A DNA stretch of 64,000 nt. Source: Pseudoalteromonas lipolytica (GTDB taxonomy: Bacteria > Pseudomonadota > Gammaproteobacteria > Enterobacterales > Alteromonadaceae). The translations under genes were made by a program, and so were the position numbers. The stretch is from assembly GCF_900116435.1 (NCBI RefSeq), contig NZ_FPAZ01000010.1:33374-97373 (forward strand), written 5' to 3'. Shown here in pieces: positions 9,893 through 20,900 of the stretch; the first letter of the stretch is position 1; each line of letters begins with the position of its first letter. The notes beneath the pieces are model-generated. The model did not search any database and was not told where the DNA came from. It saw nothing but the letters and a program-made list of their open reading frames with translations.

Positions 9893-10933
9893 GTGGCTGT
9901 ATTTAATAAAGTCGACTTTGATAACCACGAGCAAGTGGTGTTTTGTTCAGATAAAGAATCAGGCCTTAAGGCTATTATCGCGGTTCACAATACCAAGTTA
10001 GGTCCAGCTGTAGGTGGCTGTAGAATGTGGGACTATGCGACTGACGAAGACGCAGTAACCGATGCCCTTCGTTTATCGAAAGGTATGACATACAAAAATG
10101 CGGTTGCACGTTTACCATTCGGTGGTGGTAAGTCTGTTATTATCGGTAATGCAAAAGAAATTAAATCAGAGCAGCTTTTCCGTGCGTTTGGCCGTCAGCT
10201 AGAGCGTTTAAGTGGTAGTTATTATTCAGCAGAAGACGTAAACATCACGTGCGATGACGTTGCAATCATGAATAAAGAAACTAACTATGTGCTGGGTCTT
10301 GAAGGTAAAAGTGGTAATCCATCACCTTTCACTGCTTACGGTACATTTTTAGGTATTAAAGCCGCGTTACAGCATCAACGTGGTCATCAAGATTTATCGG
10401 GTATAAAGGTTGCTGTGCAAGGTTTAGGTGCCGTTGCATATGGTCTTTGTAAACACCTTCATGAAGCAGGCGCAACATTGTTTGTTACTGATATTAACGA
10501 ACAAGCTGTATCACGTGTTGTTAATGACTTTAATGCGACAGCAGTGGGTATCGATGAAATTTATGACCTAGATGTTGATGTCTATGCACCTTGTGCGTTA
10601 GGTGCAACAGTAAACGACATGACAATTCCACGTTTAAAAGCAACGATTATTGCTGGTTGTGCTAACAATCAACTTGCAGAGTCTCGCCACGGTGAAATCA
10701 TTCGTGAAAAAGGCATTCTTTACGCGCCAGACTATGTAATTAATGCTGGTGGTATCATTAATGTGTATTACGAAACAGCACCAGAAGGCTACAGTGCAGA
10801 GGCGTCAACGAAGCACGTTGAAGGTATTTTTGATACGCTAACAGAAATTTTTGCTCGCTCAGAGAAAGAGCAAAAATCAACGCATTTAATTGCTGATGAG
10901 CTTGCATTAGAAATCATCGAAAACGGCTTATAA
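9893..10933 (+). CDS. leucine dehydrogenase-type Glu/Leu/Phe/Val dehydrogenase
   Basis: A 346-residue NAD-dependent amino-acid dehydrogenase. The N-terminal catalytic domain has KLGPAVGGCRMWDY with the substrate-binding glycine motif and RLSKGMTYKNAVARLPFGGGKSVI with two active-site lysines. The Rossmann domain has VAVQGLGAVAYGLCKHL. INAGGIINVYYE is typical of leucine dehydrogenases. I chose the GTG at 9893 because GGAG lies nine bases upstream and the protein then begins MAVFNKVDF at the usual family length; an ATG at 9809 would add 28 basic, unconserved-looking residues. It deaminates branched-chain amino acids (inferred). Confidence 0.88.
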   Translation: MAVFNKVDFDNHEQVVFCSDKESGLKAIIAVHNTKLGPAVGGCRMWDYATDEDAVTDALRLSKGMTYKNAVARLPFGGGKSVIIGNAKEIKSEQLFRAFGRQLERLSGSYYSAEDVNITCDDVAIMNKETNYVLGLEGKSGNPSPFTAYGTFLGIKAALQHQRGHQDLSGIKVAVQGLGAVAYGLCKHLHEAGATLFVTDINEQAVSRVVNDFNATAVGIDEIYDLDVDVYAPCALGATVNDMTIPRLKATIIAGCANNQLAESRHGEIIREKGILYAPDYVINAGGIINVYYETAPEGYSAEASTKHVEGIFDTLTEIFARSEKEQKSTHLIADELALEIIENGL

Positions 10934-10952
10934 TTTAATTAATTTGCTGTTT

Positions 10953-10981
10953 AAAAAGGTGCGCATGGCGCGCCTTTTTTT
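10953..10981 (+). terminator. rho-independent terminator after the dehydrogenase
   Basis: AAGGTGCGC pairs with GCGCGCCTT (one G-T pair) around ATG, followed by seven T residues, 20 bp after the stop. Confidence 0.88.
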
Positions 10982-11196
10982 GTGCCCAAATAGGCTTCAA
11001 TACCCATTTGCAATATTATTCCAAATAAACCGCTTAATTAAGCTTACAGCTATAACATATTACGCCAAATACCTTTATAGGCGACAACATGCAAACAGCC
11101 CTAAAAAGCCAATAGACTATCGCGGATTTTAATCGCAATTACATGACTTAATGAATGTATCTGGCTACACTGTTTTTTATTTCACAGGGCCACCCA

Positions 11197-11853
11197 ATGC
11201 ATTCTCTTCCAAATGACTGTCACGTAATTGATCTTGAGTCATGGCCTCGTAAGCAACATTTTGCTTTTTTCAAAGAATTTAGTCTCCCTTACTTTAATGT
11301 TTGTGTGTCGCTCGACATGGCTGCACTTTATGAGCAGTGTAAGTCAGCGCCGTATTCATTTTTTCATAGCTATATTTTTCTGACTTTAGAGGCTTGCCAC
11401 GATTATGCGCCCATGCGCCAGCGTATTATAGATTCGTGTCCTATTCAGCTATCAACTGTACGTGCCAGTGTGGTTGAGTTAGCTGATGATGATACATTGC
11501 GTTTCAGTTACTTTGAAAAACATGATTCTATTCAACGCTTTTCTGAGCATGCATTGCAGGTAGCAAAAGAAAGCAAAGGGCAACCTTTCTTCTCAGAAGC
11601 GTTTGCAGCGACAGAAGGGCAACCCGATCTCATTCATATTTCTGTTTTACCTTGGCTAAATTTCACGGGGTTTTCACATGCTGTTAGTGAGGGGCACGGG
11701 TTAGGTATTCCTAAATTGGTGTTTGGTCAATACGATAAGCGAACCGGCAAGATCCCGCTATCCATTGATGTCCATCACGCTTTAATGGATGGTTTACATG
11801 TCGCTCGGTTTGTTCAAATCTTGCAAGAAAAAATTAATGATTACTGTAATTGA
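11197..11853 (+). CDS. chloramphenicol acetyltransferase-like protein
   Basis: A 218-residue protein of the trimeric CAT family. Near the C-terminus it carries DVHHALMDGLHVARF, containing the catalytic HHxxxDG motif. SFFHSYIFLTLEACH and FISVLPWLNFTGFSH-type segments correspond to other conserved CAT strands. The length fits type A CATs (about 213-220 aa) if translation starts at 11197; an in-frame ATG at 11155 would add 14 hydrophobic residues. The family acetylates chloramphenicol from acetyl-CoA, but chromosomal relatives may act on other substrates. No mobile element is nearby, so recent acquisition is not indicated. Resistance is not proven by sequence. Confidence 0.82.
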   Translation: MHSLPNDCHVIDLESWPRKQHFAFFKEFSLPYFNVCVSLDMAALYEQCKSAPYSFFHSYIFLTLEACHDYAPMRQRIIDSCPIQLSTVRASVVELADDDTLRFSYFEKHDSIQRFSEHALQVAKESKGQPFFSEAFAATEGQPDLIHISVLPWLNFTGFSHAVSEGHGLGIPKLVFGQYDKRTGKIPLSIDVHHALMDGLHVARFVQILQEKINDYCN

Positions 11854-11978
11854 TTGTTGCTAAATGTGATTAAAGTGAGTAAGAATTGCAACTAATGTAG
11901 TAGTAATGGAAGTGTTGGTTGACGATATGAGCACCACACAGCATCACTGAAAAGAACAATAATTAAAGGTTAAGCTTT

Positions 11979-14882
11979 ATGGCGCGGGTAGTTAGTCTCA
12001 TTTTACTGTGTGTATGTTTTAGCGCTTTTGCAGAATCAACTCGCCTTTCATTGAGTGACTATTTTACTGAGACATGGAATACACGCTCAGGTTTACCTCA
12101 CAATAGTATTAACAGTGTTGCACAAACGAAAGATGGCTATATCTGGATAGCAACGTGGGAAGGGTTGGCGCGTTTTAATGGTCGAGAGTTTAAACTTTTT
12201 ACACGAACCGAGATCCCAGGATTGCCTGATTCAGGTTTAAGAAGTCTGATAGCCATGGATAATGGCGATTTATACATTGTTGGAGCACGAGGCGGGATTG
12301 CCGTGCGCTCACAGGGTCAGTGGCGGTCGCTTCCAAGTTCATCGACCATGATTAATCATGCATTGATCTCAGAACAAGGCGAAATTTGGCTCGCTCTTGA
12401 GGGACAAGGTATTGTGTATCGTGCATCAGAAAAAGCAACAGAACACACATTGGTTGATAAACTGAGTGCATACAGACTAATAAAAGACAAACAGAATGTC
12501 ATTTGGGCTGCAACCAGTGATGGCTTATACAAAATTGAAGGTAAAAAGGTCAGTAAAGTTGGTCAAGAGGCCGGTTTACCTGATGCCTCTGCTTTTACGC
12601 TGTTATTGACTCAGTCGGGTACCTTAATCGTCGGCACAGAAAAAGGGGCATGGCAAAAGCAACACGATAAATTTGTCTCTGTTGATGCAACGCTCAATCA
12701 TGAATCCATATCGAGTTTGCTCGAAGATACCCAAGGAGACATTTGGTTCGGTACAATCAACAAAGGTGTTTTTAGATTGAGGCAATCAGGCCTTGAAAAT
12801 CTCGATGCCGATGATGGCTTGCCGAATAACCGTATTCTGTCATTACTGCAGGACCGTGAAAAAAGCATTTGGGTTGGTACTAATGCAGGGCTATTCAGAC
12901 TGCGTGAAGCCCCGTTTACGAATTGGAGCCAAAGCCGTGGTCTTGCTTCAGATTATGTTCGCACCGTATTGTCTCATTCTGATGGTAGTTTGTGGGTAGG
13001 CAGTAGCAATGGTTTAAACCGAATTATAAATGGGGAAATAACCACCTTAAACCAAGCATATGAACGTGATCCCCTGTCAGTGCTAAGTTTAACTGAAGAC
13101 AAAAATGGGGATGTATGGCTGGGCACGTACACTGGTGGCCTCATGAAAGTGGTGAATAACAAAATTTACCCAGTTAAGAATCGCACTAATGGGCTTCTTA
13201 ATAATGAGGTACGAGCGGTATTATTCGATAGCTCACATAATTTATGGATCGGTACTGCCAGCGGCCTTACAAAGCTCACAGACGACGGACAAATTCATTC
13301 TTACACTACTGAAGAAGGCTTAGCTGGCAATTTTATTATGGCACTTTCTGAAGATAATCAAGGCCAGCTATGGGTTGGTACGGGTGTTGGAGTGTCTATT
13401 TTTGATCCCGCATTAAACACATTTTCTAACATAGAATTTCCTGAAAAATTTAGCACTGAATATGCGTTTGGTTTTTATCTTGATGGCGAAAAAATGTGGC
13501 TCGCAACGGATCGAGGCCTCATACGTTACGATTTGAAGACCGATGTTATGCATTTGTTTGGACGTGAACAGGGCTTACCCGTTGATAAATTATTTCAGGT
13601 TATTGAGCAAGGTGACTCGTTGTGGTTAACCAGTAATCGAGGTGTTATTCAGCTCAATAAAACCCAGCTTACTGAATTTTTAGATAACCCCACGGGTGCG
13701 GAGTCAGTTGTTGTTTCTATGCAGTTGTATGATGAAGGCGATGGCATGCTGAGCGCGCAAGCAAATGGCGGTTCTAACCCTGCAGCAGTGACACATTCTG
13801 ATGGTCAACTCTGGGTTGCAACGGCAAAAGGGGTTGCGATTGTAAAGCCTGAGCGACTTAAAGAGGCGAGTAAACGTCGTTTGTCAACGGTCATAGAAAG
13901 CTTTGAAGTTGATGGTAAGCCCGTTGCATTGCCCGCTAAAAGTGATGTACTAAGTTTACCAGCGGGTATTTCAAGGGTGTCATTTAATTATGCAGGCTTA
14001 AGTTTTATTATGCCGCAGCGTCTAAATTATCAAACTCACTTAAGTGGCTACAACGAAGAATGGGTTGATAGAGGCCGCTTAGCTATTACTGAGTATACAA
14101 ACTTACCTCCGGGAGAATATACATTTAAGGTCCGTGCGGGCTATCCAAATAGTGAATGGCAAAACAATGAACAAACGCTACGATTCAGAATTGCGCCATA
14201 TTTTTGGCAAAAGACCAGCTTTAAATTAGTGCTTATTTTGGGCTTATTTTTAATAGCCTATGCAATATATAAATATCGTTTATATCATTATAAACGCATT
14301 GAAATAGAGCTGACGGAGAAGGTCGAGCAACAAATGCACGATTTAAAGAACCAAGCAGATGCATTCGCGCATCTCGCTAATCATGACCAATTAACTCAGC
14401 TACCCAATAGACGAGCATTCGATAGTTGGCTATTCGAGAACTTTAGTCAGTTCCAACATAATAAGCAAAGCTTAAGTGTTGCGATTATGGACATTGACCA
14501 CTTTAAATTAATTAATGACAATTTTTCACATTTGATTGGTGATCAAGTGATTTGTGAAATTGCCCGTTTGTTACGTATCAACTTTCCCGATGAAGGTTAT
14601 GCTGCGCGTTGGGGGGGCGAAGAGTTCACTTTACTATTTCCTCATAAAGGTGCTGATGAAGCCGCGCGTTTATGTGAAATTATTCGCTTAGAAATCGCGG
14701 ATTATAATTTTTCTGAACTTGCGAAAGAACTGTCTGTCACTGTAAGTTTCGGTGTTGCAGATAATGCAAATGTTACCGACTATGATCGGCTACTTTCTCA
14801 TGCCGATACCGCGCTCTACCACGCTAAAAATAATGGCAGGAACAAAGTGGTAATTTACAATAAAGAAATATTAATCTTGTAG
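11979..14882 (+). CDS. two-component-type beta-propeller sensor with GGDEF domain
   Basis: A 967-residue diguanylate cyclase with a large periplasmic sensor. A signal peptide covers residues 1-18 (ends SAFA-ES). Residues about 25-640 consist of repeated reg_prop blades (patterns GYIWIATWEGLARFNG, SIWVGTNAGLFRL, NLWIGTASGLTKL) expected to form two seven-bladed propellers. A Y_Y_Y domain (LSGYNEEWVDRG, LPPGEYTFKVRAG) follows, then a transmembrane helix near 765-785, a short coiled coil and a C-terminal GGDEF domain with active-site GGEEF. No RxxD inhibitory site precedes GGEEF. It probably makes c-di-GMP in response to an unknown periplasmic, perhaps carbohydrate, cue. Monocistronic. Confidence 0.9.
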   Translation: MARVVSLILLCVCFSAFAESTRLSLSDYFTETWNTRSGLPHNSINSVAQTKDGYIWIATWEGLARFNGREFKLFTRTEIPGLPDSGLRSLIAMDNGDLYIVGARGGIAVRSQGQWRSLPSSSTMINHALISEQGEIWLALEGQGIVYRASEKATEHTLVDKLSAYRLIKDKQNVIWAATSDGLYKIEGKKVSKVGQEAGLPDASAFTLLLTQSGTLIVGTEKGAWQKQHDKFVSVDATLNHESISSLLEDTQGDIWFGTINKGVFRLRQSGLENLDADDGLPNNRILSLLQDREKSIWVGTNAGLFRLREAPFTNWSQSRGLASDYVRTVLSHSDGSLWVGSSNGLNRIINGEITTLNQAYERDPLSVLSLTEDKNGDVWLGTYTGGLMKVVNNKIYPVKNRTNGLLNNEVRAVLFDSSHNLWIGTASGLTKLTDDGQIHSYTTEEGLAGNFIMALSEDNQGQLWVGTGVGVSIFDPALNTFSNIEFPEKFSTEYAFGFYLDGEKMWLATDRGLIRYDLKTDVMHLFGREQGLPVDKLFQVIEQGDSLWLTSNRGVIQLNKTQLTEFLDNPTGAESVVVSMQLYDEGDGMLSAQANGGSNPAAVTHSDGQLWVATAKGVAIVKPERLKEASKRRLSTVIESFEVDGKPVALPAKSDVLSLPAGISRVSFNYAGLSFIMPQRLNYQTHLSGYNEEWVDRGRLAITEYTNLPPGEYTFKVRAGYPNSEWQNNEQTLRFRIAPYFWQKTSFKLVLILGLFLIAYAIYKYRLYHYKRIEIELTEKVEQQMHDLKNQADAFAHLANHDQLTQLPNRRAFDSWLFENFSQFQHNKQSLSVAIMDIDHFKLINDNFSHLIGDQVICEIARLLRINFPDEGYAARWGGEEFTLLFPHKGADEAARLCEIIRLEIADYNFSELAKELSVTVSFGVADNANVTDYDRLLSHADTALYHAKNNGRNKVVIYNKEILIL

Positions 14883-14971
14883 ATTGGTCACAAATGGCTT
14901 TTTTATTCATTTTAAGTTCATTATAATTGCAGCCCCTACAAGGGAAACAAAAACAATTAAATGGAGTTTTT

Positions 14972-16906
14972 ATGTTTAAAAAACATACTATTGCACTCGC
15001 ACTTTCTGCGAGTTTTTTATTATCTGGTTGTTTAGAAGTTGAAGACAATAATAACGATGAACTAATCAGTGCAATTGAAGAACAAAATAAGGCCACTCAA
15101 GAAGCTGAAACAGCGACTTTAACAGGAACGGTTAAAAATTACGTCACTGACAGCTTAGCGACTAATGCACAAATTCAAATTAAAATTGGCAATACTTGGT
15201 CAGAGGCGATTTCGCTGAGTGATGGCATGTTTGAATTGAAAAATATTCCAAAACATTCTGATTACGTGTTACTTGTGACAAGTACTGATGGTTCGTTTCA
15301 ACAGCGTGCATTTTATGGTAACTCAGGCTCTGGAGTCAGCCAGCTAGGCTCACTTTCAGTTACTACAACTGAGACCATTCAATTCACGGCATTGCTTGAT
15401 GGTGAAAATACACCCATTAAAGACCTTCAGTTCACTTATACTACATCATTAGGCCTGACAGATAGCACGTGGCAATCTCGCAATGAGCATTTTTTCAGTG
15501 CGACCTATAACGAGCAAACTAATCTTTACTCAATTGAGAAACCTGTCGGTTTGGGAAATGCAATTGCTCTTCATATCGATATGGATGTTGATAACGATGC
15601 TATTAATGATTATGAGCTTGTACAAAATTATTACAATCAAAGTTCTGTCTCATTTAGCACATTGAATGATGATGCAACCATTTTGTTTAAAGATACAGAT
15701 GTGACACAAGAGTATCAATTACGTGTTAAAGTTATCGATGAAACTGGTCGAGTCTTTTCAAATATTGAATTAGTGGCATCAAGCAATGATTATGAGTCTA
15801 ATCCTTTGACCTTTGATGCGACAGAAAATGAGTATGTCTATGACTTTAAAGGTAGCTCAACTCTTAGTGTAAGAATGTCGGCTTTTACGGATGTAAATGG
15901 TCAAAATTATTTATCTGATTCATTTTCTGTTAGAGAAGTAAATGGCGGCTTAGTGGTTGAAGGTATCTATAACCAAGGTAATTTCCAAGTCGAAGACGGT
16001 GTTGTGTCGGTGATTTTTAAGGCCAATAAAGGCGCACAAACGACACAAGTAGATTTGCTTAGCCGAACTGTTAATGCGATGAATAATGGTTATTACCTAT
16101 TTTTCTCAAAACCGATAGAGCTTACACAAGATAGTATTTCATTGGTGAGAAGAAATTCGCTTACAGTGATCCGCGGTAATGAATCAACAACAGATTCAAT
16201 CCCTGCTGGGAGTACATTTTTTAATAGAAACGATGTAGACATTACAACGACTTCATCAATGTCATTAAATGATACCTTTGTGGAAGTGCTGCCTGAGCAA
16301 GCGCTTAGTGTTGGTCGTTATAAGTACCGTTTAAATTCAGTGATTGATAAAGAAACTGCTTTAGATGCTAATTATTCATTTGAAAATGAATTTATGGTTG
16401 CTGATAAAGCTGCGTTTTCAATCAAAGATGTTAAATTCGATAATAATAATGGTTTGAAAGCTGGTCAATTGATTCATGCTACTAACTCAGCGGGTGTGAG
16501 TGTTGGATCATCAAGTCGTAGTAATGATGTGAACCTGTATCTACCTACATCTATTGCATCACTTGCTGAATTTGATATTACCTTAACGGGTTATACAAGA
16601 AATGGCACTATGAATCCTGTTTACGAAGAGCTTACAATTGTCTCTGGTGAGTATATTTATAATGATAGTTTAAGAAACCTAGTTTCAATTGCATTAAATG
16701 AAACGCACTATGGTGATTCTGGTTATGCAATTAAATATACTTCTTTACCAGATGGCTTAATGTATATGCATGGACTACCGTGGGATGTAACATACCTTGA
16801 TGATAACGCCTCTGGTAACGTTAACACGATTACCTTCGACTATGAGTATCGAGTCAAAGGTAGTAAAGAAGTGGTAACTGGTTCGGCAACGGTTCCTGTC
16901 CTGTAA
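14972..16906 (+). CDS. large lipoprotein of unknown function
   Basis: A 644-residue predicted lipoprotein. MFKKHTIALALSASFLLSGCLEVED shows a lipobox (LLSGC), so Cys20 would be lipidated. The start at 14972 is chosen because GGAG precedes it by a few bases; an upstream in-frame ATG at 14927 would bury the signal peptide. After an acidic, Asn-rich linker the protein is mostly beta-strand-like with Ig/carboxypeptidase-regulatory-like stretches (TATLTGTVKNYVTDSLATNAQIQIKI near 40-65). It has no catalytic motif I recognise. It probably sits at the outer membrane, and it lies directly after the propeller cyclase with a separate start signal. Confidence 0.7.
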   Translation: MFKKHTIALALSASFLLSGCLEVEDNNNDELISAIEEQNKATQEAETATLTGTVKNYVTDSLATNAQIQIKIGNTWSEAISLSDGMFELKNIPKHSDYVLLVTSTDGSFQQRAFYGNSGSGVSQLGSLSVTTTETIQFTALLDGENTPIKDLQFTYTTSLGLTDSTWQSRNEHFFSATYNEQTNLYSIEKPVGLGNAIALHIDMDVDNDAINDYELVQNYYNQSSVSFSTLNDDATILFKDTDVTQEYQLRVKVIDETGRVFSNIELVASSNDYESNPLTFDATENEYVYDFKGSSTLSVRMSAFTDVNGQNYLSDSFSVREVNGGLVVEGIYNQGNFQVEDGVVSVIFKANKGAQTTQVDLLSRTVNAMNNGYYLFFSKPIELTQDSISLVRRNSLTVIRGNESTTDSIPAGSTFFNRNDVDITTTSSMSLNDTFVEVLPEQALSVGRYKYRLNSVIDKETALDANYSFENEFMVADKAAFSIKDVKFDNNNGLKAGQLIHATNSAGVSVGSSSRSNDVNLYLPTSIASLAEFDITLTGYTRNGTMNPVYEELTIVSGEYIYNDSLRNLVSIALNETHYGDSGYAIKYTSLPDGLMYMHGLPWDVTYLDDNASGNVNTITFDYEYRVKGSKEVVTGSATVPVL

Positions 16907-16930
16907 CTTTTTACTGCAACTTAAATAAAA

Positions 16931-16969
16931 ATGTGTGCAAACAATTGATCTTTTTTTGTTTGCACACAT
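16931..16969. terminator. 12-bp stem-loop between lipoprotein and mtfA genes
   Basis: ATGTGTGCAAAC at 16931-16942 is the exact inverse complement of 16958-16969, with a T-rich loop. There is no T tract after the stem, so an intrinsic terminator is uncertain; mRNA 3'-end stabilisation is an alternative. Confidence 0.5.
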
Positions 16970-17002
16970 TAAAGTAACAAGATTATATTTTAGGCGATGA
17001 TA

Positions 17003-17827
17003 ATGCTTAACCTTGTTTTGTTACTTTTTTTGCTCATTTTTATTGTCAGTTACTGGCGCTGGGATGATATTCGAAATCATTTTTGGCATAAAAAGTACCT
17101 GACCTATTCCCTTACTTCAGAGCAGAAGTCATTGCTGTTGAAGTACATGCCTATTTATCAAAAAATGACGGACGCTGATCGTGAAAAATTAGAGCGTCAT
17201 ATTGTTTGGTTCTTAAATGAAAAGCGATTTATTGGGTGTGATGGCCTGCAGTTAAATGATGCAATGAAACTCATTGTTGCTGCAGATGCATGTGTTTTAG
17301 TGCTCAATAAGCCTTGGCCTTTATATCGTAATGTGAAAGACATTTTATTATATCCAAGTGCCTATTATGCACCACAAACATCACGCGATGGTGCAGGTCT
17401 TGTTAGTTATCATAATACCGTGAGACAAGGTGAGTCATGGCCTGGTGGCACTTTGGTCTTAAGCTGGCACGATGTGCTAGAAGGAAGCCGACTCCCTAGT
17501 GATGGCCACAATTTGGTATTCCATGAATTTGCTCATCAACTAGACCAAGAAACAGGAAAAACGACAGGCACGCCATTGCTTGCTAGTAATGCTGACTATC
17601 AACAATGGGCCAAAGTATTCAGTCGTGCTTTTAATCAGCTTAAAACACACATTGCTTACGGTATGCCCCATGTTATTCATAGTTATGGGGCGACCAATGA
17701 AGCCGAGTTTTTTGCCGTGATCACCGAAACTTTCCTTGAAAAGCCTGCTGCACTTAGGCAATTCGATCCTGAAATTTATCATTTATTGGTAAGCTATTAT
17801 GAATTTGATCCCATTGCGTGGCATTAG
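17003..17827 (+). CDS. mtfA: MtfA-like zinc metallopeptidase
   Basis: A protein of about 274 residues of peptidase family M90. It has one N-terminal transmembrane helix (LNLVLLLFLLIFIVSYW), then the conserved soluble domain. The zinc site NLVFHEFAHQLDQETG (HExxH) lies near residue 173-188, with the downstream glutamate of EAEFFAVITETFLEKP as probable third ligand. In enterobacteria MtfA binds the glucose repressor Mlc (DgsA) and modulates ptsG; whether that role exists here is unknown since no mlc is visible. The ATG at 17003 lies eight bases from AGG; the ATG at 16997 is the alternative. Confidence 0.88.
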   Translation: MLNLVLLLFLLIFIVSYWRWDDIRNHFWHKKYLTYSLTSEQKSLLLKYMPIYQKMTDADREKLERHIVWFLNEKRFIGCDGLQLNDAMKLIVAADACVLVLNKPWPLYRNVKDILLYPSAYYAPQTSRDGAGLVSYHNTVRQGESWPGGTLVLSWHDVLEGSRLPSDGHNLVFHEFAHQLDQETGKTTGTPLLASNADYQQWAKVFSRAFNQLKTHIAYGMPHVIHSYGATNEAEFFAVITETFLEKPAALRQFDPEIYHLLVSYYEFDPIAWH

Positions 17828-17931
17828 TCGCCAATTTACGACTGTTTAACACGTAATGCTGGAATCTTGCTATGCTATTTGATGCAATCAATATGTGTGC
17901 AAATAACAAAACAATAACAAGTGAGAATTCC

Positions 17932-20900
17932 ATGAAGAAAATGCTTCATACGGCTTTGGCTGTTTCGATTTCACTCGCCTTTACAGGGCAAGTAATAGCA
18001 ACCGAGCAGTCAAGTGATGAAAAGTGGCGAGTTGATGCGCCAGCAGGTCAGTTTTTAGATGCCAAAATCAGTGTTGAACAAGGCACGTGGATGAATGTTG
18101 ATATTAGTCCTGATGGTGAAACCTTGGTGTTTGATCTGTTGGGTGATATTTACACTATGCCAATCTCGGGCGGTACGGCAAAACAATTAACAAGTGATAT
18201 TGCGTGGCAGATGCAACCGCGCTTTAGCCCTGATGGTAAATACATTGCGTTTACATCTGATCAAGGTGGTGGTGATAACATTTGGATTATGGATGTCAAC
18301 GGTGAAAACCAAAAGGCCGTCACTGACGAAACGTTTCGTTTATTAAATAGCCCTGCATGGAGCCCCGATGGCGACTATTTAGTTGCGCGTAAGCACTTTA
18401 CAGCAAGCCGCTCACTCGGTGCGGGTGAAGTTTGGCTATACCACAAAGCCGGTGGTAAGGGGGTGCAGTTAACGGCACGTGAAAACGATCAAAAAGATTT
18501 AGGTGAACCGATGTTTTCACCTGACGGTCGTTATGTGTATTTTTCACATGATGCTACACCAGGTAAAACATTCCATTACTCAAAAGATTCAGTTGCGGGT
18601 ATCTACAAAATTAAACGCTATGACCGTGAAACCGGTGAAATTGAAACTATTATTGATGGAATGGGGGGCGCTATTCGTCCAACCCCCTCACCAGATGGTA
18701 AAAAGCTGGCTTATATCAAGCGTGATGATTTTCAAACAAGCTTATATTTATATGACCTTCACACTGGTGAGCATACAAAGTTATATGGTGAGCTTGAGCG
18801 AGATATGCAAGAAACATGGGCAATACACGGTGTTTATCCGACCATTGCTTGGACGCCAGATAATGCGCAATTAGTGTTTTGGGCTGGTGGCACAATTCAT
18901 AAATTAGATGTTGATGATAAATCAGTATCACGTATCCCATTTAAGGTAGAAACCAATAAACAAATTCAAAAAGCAGTGCGGTTTACACACAATATCGATA
19001 GCGATAATTTTGCGGTAAAAATGCTGCGCAATGTGCAAATTTCACCAGACGGTGAAACAGCCATTTTTGAAGCTTTGGGTCATATTTATAAGCGTGATCT
19101 TGAGTCAGGTAAAGTGAAACGCTTAACTAAACAAGACGATCATTTTGAGTTATTTCCACAGTTTTCCCGCGATGGTAAAAAAGTAGTTTATACAACGTGG
19201 GATGACAATGAACAGGGCTCTGTGCGTGTCGTTTCTGCAAGAGGCGGACGAGGTAATAAGTTAACAGAAGAACCAGGTAAATATGTAGAACCTACCTTTA
19301 GCCCAGATGGTAAGACGGTTGTTTATCGTAAAGCATCGGGTGGCAGTATCCTCAATCCAACCTGGTCATTAGAGCCGGGCATTTATTCTGTTAGTGCCAA
19401 GGGCGGTGAATCCGCACTGATCACTAAGTCAGGTTACCAGCCGCAATTTGGCGCAATGAATGACCGTATTTATGTAATGAGCCCATGGCCTAAACCTACG
19501 CTTAGTGTGGTTGAGCTTGAGTCAAAAGAAGTACGTAAGCTGTATGAGTCTGAGCATGCAACGGAGTTCAGAGTGTCGCCAGATGGTAAATATTTGGCAT
19601 TTGCTGAGCGTTTTAAAGTGTTTGTAACCCCTTTTGTTGAACGCGGCAAAACCATTAATATTGGCCCGAAAGATAGTCAATTCCCAATTGAACAATTATC
19701 AGTTCGTGCGGGCGAGAATATTAGCTGGAGTGGAACCAGTGATAAACTGTATTGGAGTCTTGGTCCTGAGCTTTATCATGCAAGTTTAGCGGGTTTATTT
19801 GACATAAATAAAAACGCAGACACAGATTTTAAAGTGAAAAGTGGTGACAACATTGGCTTTACCAAAACAATGGCTGAGCCAAAGGGGATGTTTGCACTAA
19901 CGGGCGCACGCATCATTACCATGAATGGTGAGCAAGTTATTGAAAATGGTGTGATTGTAACTGATGGAAAACACATTAAAGCAGTCGGAAGCAAAGACTC
20001 TGTAACAATTCCTAAAGGTGCAGAAGTTATTGATGTGACCGGCAAGACGATTATGCCAGGCATTGTTGATGCCCATGCTCATGGTGCGCAAGCCAGTGAT
20101 GAAATAATCCCGCAACAAAACTGGAAAAACCTTGCTGGTTTATCGCTGGGTGTTACGACGATTCATGATCCATCGAACGACACCACCGAAATTTTTGCTG
20201 CGAGTGAAATGCAAAAAGCAGGCATGATAGTGGCACCACGCATTTTTTCTACCGGTACAATACTGTACGGTGCCAATATGCCGGGCTATACATCGCATAT
20301 TGACTCGCTTGACGATGCTAAATTCCACCTTGAACGCTTGAAAAAAGTGGGTGCATTTAGTGTTAAGTCATACAACCAGCCTCGCCGTGAACAGCGTCAG
20401 CAAGTAATTGAAGCTGGGCGTGAACTTGAAATGATGGTTGTGCCAGAAGGGGGCTCATTATTGCAGCATAACTTGACCATGGTCGTTGATGGTCATACCG
20501 GTATTGAGCACTCAATTCCTGTTGCGAACATTTATGATGATATTCGCCAACTATGGTCGCAAAGTGATGTAGGTTATACACCTACGTTAGGTGTTGCTTA
20601 TGGTGGCATTTGGGGTGAAAACTACTGGTATGATAAAACGGATGTGTGGAACCACCCACGTCTAAGTAAATTTGTGCCTAAAAACCAACTTTTACCGCGC
20701 TCAATGCGTCGAGTAAAAGCACCCGATCATCATTACAACCACTTTAACAACGCACGCGTTGCTAAAGAGCTACAAGACTTAGGAGTATTGGTTAATTTGG
20801 GCGCTCATGGTCAACGTGAAGGCTTAGCTGCACATTGGGAAATCTGGATGTTTGCTCAAGGCGGTATGACGCCGCTAGAAGCAATTCGTGCGGCGACACT

